This document shows positions 5,387 to 11,672 of a DNA stretch of 15,793 nt, piece after piece. The stretch is from JBDSGC01 sp046594105 (lineage in GTDB: Bacteria > Acidobacteriota > Thermoanaerobaculia > Gp7-AA8): the NCBI GenBank assembly GCA_046594105.1, contig JBKJQB010000140.1, forward strand, positions 1-15,793. Reading direction: 5' to 3'. The position numbers were made by a program, and so were the translations under genes. Positions within the stretch are counted from its first letter, which is position 1, and every line of letters starts with the position of its first letter. The notes below the pieces were generated by a model that was not told where the DNA came from, searched no databases, and saw only the letters and a list, made by a program, of their open reading frames with translations.

Positions 5387-8059
5387 GTGGAGCTCACTCC
5401 GGGGCGGTCGCTGGGTCCGTACCAGATCGTCGAGAAGGTCGGTGCCGGCGGCATGGGATCGGTCTATCGGGCGCGGGACACGCGGCTCGAGCGTTCCGTG
5501 GCCATCAAGGTTCTGCCCGAGGGGTTGACTGATGATCCCAGGCTGCGCGAGCGGCTGGCCCAGGAGGCGAGATCGATCAGCGCGCTTTCCCATCCGAACA
5601 TCTGCGCGCTCTACGACATCGGTCATGAGGAGGGCGTCGATTACCTGGTGATGGAGTTCATCGAAGGGGAGACGCTGGCCGATCGCATCTCCCGTACCGG
5701 AGCGCTTCCCCTGCGTCAGGCTTTGGGGTACGGCGCGGACATCGCCGCCGCCCTCGATGCCGCGCATCGGGCCGGCGTCATCCATCGCGACCTCAAGCCG
5801 GGGAACATCATGCTGGCGCGCAGTGGTGCCCGGCTTCTCGACTTCGGGCTGGCCCGCCAGAACATGCCCGAGGTGAGCGCAGCGGGTGACCAGCCCACCG
5901 CCAGGATGGCGCTGACCGAACCGGGTACGGTTGTGGGGACGCTGATGTACATGTCGCCGGAGCAGGCGGAGGGGCGAGCGCTCGACCCGCGCAGCGACAT
6001 CTTTTCGTTCGGCGTGGTCTTGTACGAGATGCTCTCCGGAAAGCGGGCCTTCGACGGGCCGACGCGAGTCTCTATCCTGCATTCCATCGTGAGCGGGCAG
6101 CCCGCGCCGCTGACGGAGATCGCACCTCAGGTTCCGGAGTCGGCCGATCGTGTCGTCAGGAAGTGTCTGGAGAAGTCTCCCGATGATCGATGGCAGTCAG
6201 CCCACGATCTCGCCGACGAGTTGCGATGGGTGGGAGGAACCAGCAGCAGCGCAACGCGCCAGTTCAGGACTGGAACGCGTCCGCGCTGGTGGCTTGCTGC
6301 TGCGGGGGCCGCGCTGCTGGTGGTCGCCGGACTGACCACCATCCTGACTGGCGCGCTTCATCGCCCGGAGCCGGCTGGGCACGCGCACGCGATTCGCTTC
6401 GGGATCAATCCTCCGCCCGGTTTCTACTTCGCTCAGCGAGCAACCAACACGGAGTTGGCTCTCTCTCCTGATGGCCGGCAACTCGCTCTGGTGGCACTGC
6501 AGGGCGGTCGCCGATCCTTGTTCGTGCGCCGGCTCGACGAGCTGACTGCTCGCGAGATCGATGGTACGGAAGGGGCGGTCTCTCCGTTCTGGTCGCCCGA
6601 TGGGAAGTGGATCGGCTTTTTCGCAAATGGATCGATGAAGAAGGTTCTTCCCGCTGGCGGCGCGTCGCAGACCATCTGCGCTGCCCAGGGCGGGACCGCC
6701 TCCTGGAGCGCCAACGGTACGATTCTGTTTGCGGAATGGGGGGAGAGTTCGGAACAGATCCAGAGGATCGCCGAAACCGGTGGCACCCCGAAGCCGGTCG
6801 GGGAAAGAGCCGGCTGGCACTTCTGGCCGATGTTCCTCCGGGATGGCCATCATTACCTGGTGCATATCAACCGCGGAGCTTCCGCCGAGAACGGCATCTA
6901 TCTGGCCTCCCTCGATGACTCAAAGCTGGTCAGGCTTGTCGGCGCGGACAGTCGCGTGGAAGTGGGCGCAGACAACTGGTTGTATTTCGTCGATCAGGGA
7001 GTCCTGAGCAGGCAGCAGCTGGATGTGGACAAGGGCCGAATGCTGGGAACTCCGGAAACCGTGGCCCAGCCGATCTACATCTTCACACCCACCGGCGCCT
7101 CCAACTTCAGCGTCGATGCCGCTGGTGATGTGGTCGTCTTCCAGCGCAGCCCCACCGAAACGCAACTGGTCTGGCGCGACCGCGATGGGCACGAGACGGG
7201 GCGCTTGAAGGGCACGTTTCGCTGCAGGAAGTTCCGGCTCTCCCCCGACGGTCAGCGCGTGGCCATCGACCAGTTCGATCCGAAGACAGGAGTCTCCAGC
7301 ATCTGGCTGTACGACGTGAGCCGCGACGTGATCAGCCGCCTCACGTCGAACCCATACGGGACGCATGCGCCGATCTGGATGCGCGATGGCCGCGAACTGC
7401 TGGTCAGTGACACCGCCGAGGGCCAGGAGAAGAATCCGCCCCAACTGACCAGGTTCCAGCTCGGATCGAACGCCCGGCGCCCCCTCAGTGTCGACGACGG
7501 CGTTCAGTACGCCAATGACATCACCTTCGATGGCAGCGCCGCGATTTACACGGTCACCCGGGGAAAGCAGTCGGATCTCGAGCTGCTCTCCATGGCCGGC
7601 GATCGGAAGAAGACTCCGCTGGAGTTCTCCCAGTTCAACGAAACGGATGGGACGCTGTCACCGGATGGCCGCTGGCTCGTTTTCGTGTCCGACCAGTCTG
7701 GACGCCCTGAGGTCTACGTTCGCTCGTTCCCCGAACCGGGAGAGAGGCTTCGAGTCTCCAGCGATGGCGGCATCGAGCCTCGATGGAGTCCACTGGGGAC
7801 CGAGCTGTTTTACCTCGGACCGGACGGCAATCTCATGCGGGTTCCGATCGCGGCGGGAGCTCCGCTGAAAGTGGGGCGCGCCCTCTCTCTGTTTCACATC
7901 AGCTCTGCCGGGATGATGGAAAACCACGAATTCGGATCAGCGCACTACGACATCGCTCCTGACGGCCAGCACTTCCTGGTCCGTGAGATCGCTCAGGGTG
8001 CCGATGAGGCGCCGGTGGTCGTGCTGGCGGGCGCTGCGGTCGCGGATCGCGTTCACTGA
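5387..8059 (+). CDS. Transmembrane Ser/Thr protein kinase with C-terminal PD40/TolB-like beta-propeller
   Basis: This 890-aa Hanks-type kinase has all catalytic elements: glycine loop GAGGMG (19-24), ATP-anchoring Lys41 in VAIK, HRDLKPGN (133-140) with catalytic Asp135, DFG (152-154), GTLMYMSPEQ (184-193) and SDIFSFGVVLYEML (203-216). One membrane helix follows at about 301-323 (WWLAAAGAALLVVAGLTTIL). The remaining ~560 residues carry WD40-like PD40 repeats marked by LALSPDGRQLAL, PFWSPDGKWIGF, FRLSPDGQRVAI, GTLSPDGRWLVF and a final PRWSPLGTELFY. The topology puts the kinase in the cytoplasm and the propeller in the periplasm, so it probably senses an envelope ligand or protein. This architecture is frequent in Acidobacteriota. 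The GTG start at 5387 is the only reasonable one; it begins just before the kinase fold and follows a -10 element by 6 nt. The gene stands alone with a strong hairpin after it. Its substrates are unknown. Confidence 0.95.
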   Translation: MELTPGRSLGPYQIVEKVGAGGMGSVYRARDTRLERSVAIKVLPEGLTDDPRLRERLAQEARSISALSHPNICALYDIGHEEGVDYLVMEFIEGETLADRISRTGALPLRQALGYGADIAAALDAAHRAGVIHRDLKPGNIMLARSGARLLDFGLARQNMPEVSAAGDQPTARMALTEPGTVVGTLMYMSPEQAEGRALDPRSDIFSFGVVLYEMLSGKRAFDGPTRVSILHSIVSGQPAPLTEIAPQVPESADRVVRKCLEKSPDDRWQSAHDLADELRWVGGTSSSATRQFRTGTRPRWWLAAAGAALLVVAGLTTILTGALHRPEPAGHAHAIRFGINPPPGFYFAQRATNTELALSPDGRQLALVALQGGRRSLFVRRLDELTAREIDGTEGAVSPFWSPDGKWIGFFANGSMKKVLPAGGASQTICAAQGGTASWSANGTILFAEWGESSEQIQRIAETGGTPKPVGERAGWHFWPMFLRDGHHYLVHINRGASAENGIYLASLDDSKLVRLVGADSRVEVGADNWLYFVDQGVLSRQQLDVDKGRMLGTPETVAQPIYIFTPTGASNFSVDAAGDVVVFQRSPTETQLVWRDRDGHETGRLKGTFRCRKFRLSPDGQRVAIDQFDPKTGVSSIWLYDVSRDVISRLTSNPYGTHAPIWMRDGRELLVSDTAEGQEKNPPQLTRFQLGSNARRPLSVDDGVQYANDITFDGSAAIYTVTRGKQSDLELLSMAGDRKKTPLEFSQFNETDGTLSPDGRWLVFVSDQSGRPEVYVRSFPEPGERLRVSSDGGIEPRWSPLGTELFYLGPDGNLMRVPIAAGAPLKVGRALSLFHISSAGMMENHEFGSAHYDIAPDGQHFLVREIAQGADEAPVVVLAGAAVADRVH

Positions 8060-8085
8060 TCTCAGCGACCTTCAGACTCACAAAA

Positions 8086-8114
8086 GAAGCCGCCCGCGCG
8101 AGGCGGGCGGCTTC
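8086..8114. terminator. Strong hairpin terminator after kinase 1
   Basis: A perfect 12-bp GC-rich stem, GAAGCCGCCCGC (8086-8097) and its complement (8103-8114), has a 5-nt loop and lies 26 bp after the kinase 1 stop. An AAAA run precedes it, but GAGGAT rather than a T-tract follows on the + strand. The classic T-tract therefore exists only when read on the - strand (stem then TTTTG). It probably ends the kinase transcript and insulates the next unit. Confidence 0.75.
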
Positions 8115-8178
8115 GAGGATTCGCGTTGATGCAGAAGGCTGTGTCGAATGGGACGGCGAATGGGTACGGTCTTCTCGA

Positions 8179-8195
8179 TGGCAACGAGGTTGCCA
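8179..8195. promoter_or_regulatory. Perfect dyad 1, candidate operator
   Basis: TGGCAAC-GAG-GTTGCCA is a 7-bp perfect inverted repeat with a 3-nt spacer. It sits about 45 bp upstream of the proposed start of the Ig-like gene and only 4 bp from a second dyad. The geometry fits a dimeric DNA-binding regulator; a small RNA hairpin is the alternative. The regulator cannot be identified. Confidence 0.4.
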
Positions 8196-8199
8196 ATAC

Positions 8200-8214
8200 G
8201 TAACTCGTTGTTAC
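8200..8214. promoter_or_regulatory. Perfect dyad 2, candidate operator overlapping a -10-like element
   Basis: GTAAC-TCGTT-GTTAC is a 5-bp perfect inverted repeat with a 5-nt spacer. Its right arm overlaps an extended -10-like sequence, TGT-TACATT (8209-8217). A protein bound here would be expected to block that promoter. Half-sites resemble those of dyad 1 (GTTGC versus GTTAC), so one regulator may bind both. Confidence 0.4.
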
Positions 8215-8228
8215 ATTGTGATCCCTCT

Positions 8229-8234
8229 TATGAG
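8229..8234 (+). promoter_or_regulatory. -10-like element before the Ig-like protein gene, leaderless geometry
   Basis: TATGAG matches TATAAT at four of six positions and ends 6 nt before the ATG at 8241, repeating the geometry seen at four other genes here. A TTGTTA sequence (8208-8213) lies 15 nt upstream, which is short for a -35. The alternative extended -10 at 8209-8217 would give a short leader instead. Confidence 0.3.
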
Positions 8235-8240
8235 TGGTTC

Positions 8241-8996
8241 ATGGATCCAGTGGGCTCATCGATGACCCATCTCCTTCGATTTCGATTCGGATTTGTCCGA
8301 CTCGGATTGCTGCTCCCCCTGCTGGCGGTTCTGTGGTCGCCCAACCTGCTGGCCACTCCGCTCCGCATCGTCTCTCCGATGGAGGGGTCGGTGCTCCGAG
8401 GCGGGTCGGTCGCCACCATCGCCTGGAGCGGTGCGGCGCCCCTCCCATCCGGAGCGGAGGAGTGGGAGGCGTTCCTCTCCCTCGACGGTGGCCACGATTA
8501 CGTGGCGCGCATCACCCCGCACCTTGGAATCGACGTCCGCTCGTTCGCCTGGCAGGTACCGAATGTGTCGTCGCCATCGGTCCGGCTGCTCATCCGCATC
8601 GGAAATGAGCGGGATGAGTCGATTTTCGAGCTTCCTCTGCGACTGTCGATTGAGGCCACTCCAGAGAGACTTTCTTTCCCGATGCTGCTCGGTTCCGCCG
8701 CCGATCACAGCGAGTCTGCGCGTCCCGGTGACGCGCCGGTCCTTCAGTGGGCAAGAGGGGATCGCAGCGGACGCGGCGTGGTTCTACGACGCGCCGGTGC
8801 TGCCAGCAACGTCCGCCGTGCTGTCGAGGGGGCTGAGTCTCCGACTCCCGCCGCGATGGACTGGCGGAGCGACCCGGCTGCACCCCCGAGGATTCTGAAC
8901 AGGCATTTCCGCTCCCGCTCGTCGCTGCATGTCCGCGCCCTTTCGCCACAGATCTCCGAAGATCGTCTCCTCCTGGCGAGTCGGCTGAATATTTAG
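8241..8996 (+). CDS. Secreted protein with an Ig-like domain, function unknown (possible frameshift in the C-terminal half)
   Basis: The product is 251 aa if read from the ATG at 8241 (244 aa from the alternative ATG at 8262). A signal peptide is plain: a basic n-region (LLRFRFGFVR), a hydrophobic core (LGLLLPLLAVLW) and cleavage near LLAT/P at about 38-40. Residues ~40-140 look like a small beta-sandwich: LRIVSPMEGSVLRGGSVATIAWSG, FLSLDGGHDYVARI, FAWQVPNVSSPSVRLLIRIGNERDES. This pattern is common in exported Ig-like modules. After about residue 145 the sequence becomes Arg/Ser-rich and poor in secondary structure. The +1 frame over 8700-8898 has more gene-like third positions, so an indel near 8665-8700 is possible. 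The TonB receptor starts 53 bp downstream with a Shine-Dalgarno sequence but no obvious promoter, suggesting an operon. An accessory or surface role beside the receptor is inference only. Confidence 0.65.
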   Translation: MDPVGSSMTHLLRFRFGFVRLGLLLPLLAVLWSPNLLATPLRIVSPMEGSVLRGGSVATIAWSGAAPLPSGAEEWEAFLSLDGGHDYVARITPHLGIDVRSFAWQVPNVSSPSVRLLIRIGNERDESIFELPLRLSIEATPERLSFPMLLGSAADHSESARPGDAPVLQWARGDRSGRGVVLRRAGAASNVRRAVEGAESPTPAAMDWRSDPAAPPRILNRHFRSRSSLHVRALSPQISEDRLLLASRLNI

Positions 8997-9038
8997 CGCA
9001 GGCTGATCGTCTTCGCCGCGCTCATCCGCCGTCAGTCC

Positions 9039-9045
9039 GGAGAGG
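9039..9045 (+). promoter_or_regulatory. Shine-Dalgarno sequence of the TonB receptor gene
   Basis: GGAGAGG lies 4 nt before the ATG at 9050. It is the only strong Shine-Dalgarno sequence at a gene start in this window. That fits translation from the middle of an mRNA begun upstream of the Ig-like gene. Confidence 0.7.
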
Positions 9046-9049
9046 AAAA

Positions 9050-11107
9050 ATGAAACGCTCGATCATCAGTTGCGTAGCTTTGCTTTTTTTGTGTTCCCCA
9101 GTCAGCGCTCAGCAAGAAGTGGAGCGAAGGGGCTCGGAATCGATCACCGTCACGGCGACGAAAATGCCGGAAGACGTCACCATCGTTCCCGCAGCGATCA
9201 CCATCGTGGATGGGGAAGACCTGCGGGTGAGGAATGCCACCGACTTATCCAGCGCCTTGTCTGCCGTGGGTGGCGTCTCCATCGCTTCGGGCGGCGACTC
9301 CGGGCCCGGCGGCAGCGTGCCGGAGATGTGGGGTTTGCGGGAGTTCGACGCATTCCTGCTCGTGGTCGACGGAGTGCCCTGGGGAGGGGCCTTCAACCCC
9401 GATCTCCCGACGCTGGACATGACCAATGTCGACCGGATCGAGATCGTGCGCGGCTCCGCGCCGGTCATGTTCGGCGCTACCTCATTCGTGGGAGTGATCC
9501 ACGTCATCCACCGCGAAGCGGGCGCGCCGGGGAGCGCGCGGGTCAGCGCCGGCTCCTACCGCAGCGGAAGTGCCTCCGTCGCCGTGCCCATCTCGCAGGA
9601 GGCCGCATCGCGGCGATCGATTACCGCCAGTTACGATCGACGTGGGTTCCGGGACGATCGAACCAGTTACGGACGCGCCCATGTGCTCTACCGCGCGGCG
9701 CGGCAGATCGGCAACGGCACGCTCAAACTCGATCTGGACGGCGTGGCCCTGGATCAGAATCCCGCCAGCCCGCATGTCCGGGAGGGACGCTCCCTCTCGA
9801 CGCGAACGCCGCTCGACGCGAACTACAACCCTGCTGACGGGCGGATCGATCAGAAACGCCTCCACGGGGCGCTGCACTGGGATGGATCGGCGTTTGCGCT
9901 GCCCGCTGCGGTGACCCTGTCGCTGGCGCACTCGAAGGTCCTTACGACCCGAGGGTTTGTGACCGGCATCAGCGGGACGACCGTCAGCGCAAGCGGCTAC
10001 TCGCAGGATCGCGACGTCGACGATCTCTATCTCGACGGGCACCTGTTGAAGTCGTACGGCGCGACGTTCCGCGTCGTGGCCGGCATCGACCATCTCTTCG
10101 GGCGCGCCGGGGGCCGGTCGGAGTTGTTTGACTACACGGCGGCGATCGGTGGCCGTGACGCTCCCTCCAGCCGCGGCCTCGCCCGCACCGGCGAGAACGA
10201 ATTCCGCGAGACGCGCAACTTCAGCGGCGCCTATGCCGCCACGGAATGGAACGCCACACCGAAGCTTCGCATCGATGTCGGCGCGCGTCTCAATCACACC
10301 GCACAGCGCCGCCAGGCTGAAGAAGAGCAGGATCGCCGCACCTCGACGCGGCTGAGCGGAAGCGTCGGCGCCAACTACGTCGTGTACAACTACAACAAGA
10401 ACAAGCTCGCTCTTTTCGCCGACTACCGGAACACATTCAAACCGGCGGCCACGGACTTTGGACCGGACGCCGAGGCCGCCATCCTCCGTGCCGAAGACGC
10501 CCACAGCTTTGAGGCAGGAGTGAAAGGCGCGGCGGGGCAGGGACGGCTGCTCTGGCAGGCGGCGGCGTTCGATCTCGACTTTTCGAACCTGGTCGTCTCC
10601 ACGACGCGAAACGGACTGCCTGCTCTGGAAAACGGGGGGAAGACCAGGTTTCGCGGGATTGACACCGATCTCGATTATCTGATCACCAACGAGTTGCGTG
10701 CGGAGCTCGGGTACAGCTACCACGACGCGCGCTTCGGCGATTTCGTGCAGTCGTTCGGCGGCAATCTCACGCAACTCCGCGGGAAACGGTTCGAGATGTC
10801 GCCGTTTCACCTCCTCGGAGCCACTCTGGTCTTCTCACCGGAAGAAAGGCAGAACGGCTTCACCGCGCATGGGGGAGCCAATTACGTCGGGCCGCGCTAC
10901 CTCAACAAACGCAACACTGCGCTGGCCACCGGCTACACCACCTGGTCGGCCGGTGTGGGCTACCGGTTCGGACGCGGAGAGCTGCGCATCGATGGTCGCA
11001 ACCTGAACGATGTTCGCCCGCCGATCGCCGAAAGCGAGCTGGGCGACGCGCAGTACTACCGGTTACCTTCCCGGACCGTCGACCTTTCTTATCGGTTCGA
11101 CTTCTAA
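9050..11107 (+). CDS. TonB-dependent outer-membrane receptor
   Basis: This 685-aa outer-membrane beta-barrel transporter takes up a scarce ligand using TonB-ExbBD energy. The signal peptide is residues 1-20 (MKRSIISCVALLFLCSPVSA, cleaved before QQ). A TonB-box-like SITVTA follows at 31-36, and then the plug domain (~40-150) with LVVDGVPWGG and MTNVDRIEIVRGSAPVMFGATSFVGVIHVI. The barrel has alternating strands with aromatic girdles and ends in LSYRFDF; the terminal Phe is the usual BAM recognition signal. The size and plug style fit the smaller vitamin B12/siderophore class. There is no N-terminal carboxypeptidase-regulatory domain as in SusC or the long acidobacterial receptors. The ligand is unknown: no riboswitch, Fur-like box or biosynthesis gene is seen nearby. 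The start is fixed by the signal peptide and the Shine-Dalgarno sequence at 9039. A nested hairpin follows the stop. Confidence 0.93.
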   Translation: MKRSIISCVALLFLCSPVSAQQEVERRGSESITVTATKMPEDVTIVPAAITIVDGEDLRVRNATDLSSALSAVGGVSIASGGDSGPGGSVPEMWGLREFDAFLLVVDGVPWGGAFNPDLPTLDMTNVDRIEIVRGSAPVMFGATSFVGVIHVIHREAGAPGSARVSAGSYRSGSASVAVPISQEAASRRSITASYDRRGFRDDRTSYGRAHVLYRAARQIGNGTLKLDLDGVALDQNPASPHVREGRSLSTRTPLDANYNPADGRIDQKRLHGALHWDGSAFALPAAVTLSLAHSKVLTTRGFVTGISGTTVSASGYSQDRDVDDLYLDGHLLKSYGATFRVVAGIDHLFGRAGGRSELFDYTAAIGGRDAPSSRGLARTGENEFRETRNFSGAYAATEWNATPKLRIDVGARLNHTAQRRQAEEEQDRRTSTRLSGSVGANYVVYNYNKNKLALFADYRNTFKPAATDFGPDAEAAILRAEDAHSFEAGVKGAAGQGRLLWQAAAFDLDFSNLVVSTTRNGLPALENGGKTRFRGIDTDLDYLITNELRAELGYSYHDARFGDFVQSFGGNLTQLRGKRFEMSPFHLLGATLVFSPEERQNGFTAHGGANYVGPRYLNKRNTALATGYTTWSAGVGYRFGRGELRIDGRNLNDVRPPIAESELGDAQYYRLPSRTVDLSYRFDF

Positions 11108-11119
11108 GCAGGCTGCAGG

Positions 11120-11181
11120 GCCGGCCGGTTCCCGAAAATTCACGACGCAACGGGTCACGTCGTGGACGGAAACCGGCCGGC
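11120..11181. terminator. Nested double-stem palindrome after the TonB receptor
   Basis: The outer arms GCCGGCCGGTT (11120-11130) and AACCGGCCGGC (11171-11181) are a perfect 11-bp inverted repeat. Inside, CACGACG (11141-11147) and CGTCGTG (11158-11164) form a second perfect 7-bp stem with a 10-nt loop. It starts 12 bp after the receptor stop. No T-tract follows, so it may act as a terminator, an mRNA 3' stabiliser, or be another small palindromic repeat. Confidence 0.55.
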
Positions 11182-11240
11182 ATCTTGAGAAGAGCAGCGC
11201 GGACGGGACGAAAGGGCGAATTTCACGATGGCTGTCAGGG

Positions 11241-11400
11241 GCTGTGAAAAAATCCCCCAACCGTCATCCTGAGCGGCGTGGGTGGCGGGCGGGAAGAGAA
11301 GGATCTGCAATCACGAGGATGTTACTGGCGACAGTTGGGTTGATGCAGATCCTTCGCCGTCTGCGCGGCTCAGGATGACGGTCGGGGATTTTTCACAAGC
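11241..11400. mobile_element. MITE-like palindromic element with GTCATCCTGAGC arms, no transposase
   Basis: The terminal arms 11241-11274 and 11368-11400 are ~33-bp imperfect inverted repeats. They contain the perfect inner block CCGTCATCCTGAGC/GCTCAGGATGACGG and outer GTGAAAAA/TTTTTCAC. A second perfect 12-bp pair, GAAGGATCTGCA (11298-11309) and TGCAGATCCTTC (11344-11355), lies inside. Only about 34 bp in the centre are unpaired. Elements with GTCATCCTGAG...GAAGGATCTGC ends are, from general knowledge, abundant and dispersed in acidobacterial and other genomes. No target duplication is evident and no protein is encoded, so the term MITE is by analogy. Confidence 0.8.
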
Positions 11401-11643
11401 TCTCATGGCGAGAAGCGATCCCTCCGTAGACCACGGCGCGACCTCACGGCAGTGCTTTGGAGTCGCATCCTGATTCTCTGCAGGTGGTTTCCTGGAACAG
11501 GCGCGAATCCATCGCAAATCGATTGGTGGTCCGATCCGAAGTGCAAGGGTGGGCTGGCGGTCTGGCGGGAGGCGGGGTTTCACTGTGGTGGCCATTGTTT
11601 CGTCCGTGGCAAGGGGGGGCGGTTACGATGCGAGGGTCCGGGC

Positions 11644-11649
11644 TACAAT
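11644..11649 (+). promoter_or_regulatory. -10 element of kinase 2
   Basis: TACAAT matches TATAAT at five of six positions and lies 23 nt before the ATG at 11673, predicting a leader of about 16 nt. A weak -35 (GGTTAC, 11621-11626) stands 17 nt upstream, just after a G7 run. The leader has no clear Shine-Dalgarno sequence. Confidence 0.45.
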
Positions 11650-11672
11650 CGGGCCCGTCCTCCCATCCGATC

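Larger units (their letters stand above)
11108..11672. other. Gene-free intergenic region between the TonB receptor and kinase 2
   Basis: This 565-bp stretch holds no convincing coding region. From left to right it contains the nested hairpin (11120-11181), the MITE-like element (11241-11400) and about 270 bp of kinase 2 upstream sequence. The last part includes a G7 run (11613-11619) and a TACAAT hexamer (11644-11649). The kinase frame is open through 11457-11672, but that stretch does not look like protein. Confidence 0.6.

Noticed and set aside
8086..8114. An attenuator or riboswitch for the downstream Ig-like gene
   Set aside because: It is a single stem with no alternative fold, placed 26 bp after the kinase stop and well upstream of the next promoter-like elements. 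A terminator is the simpler reading.
9482..10810. A 442-codon open frame on the - strand opposite the TonB receptor
   Set aside because: It is antisense to a clear beta-barrel gene and shows no motif of its own.
11457..11672. An upstream extension of kinase 2
   Set aside because: The extra 72 codons look non-coding and include the -10 element. The zinc ribbon starts right after the ATG at 11673.
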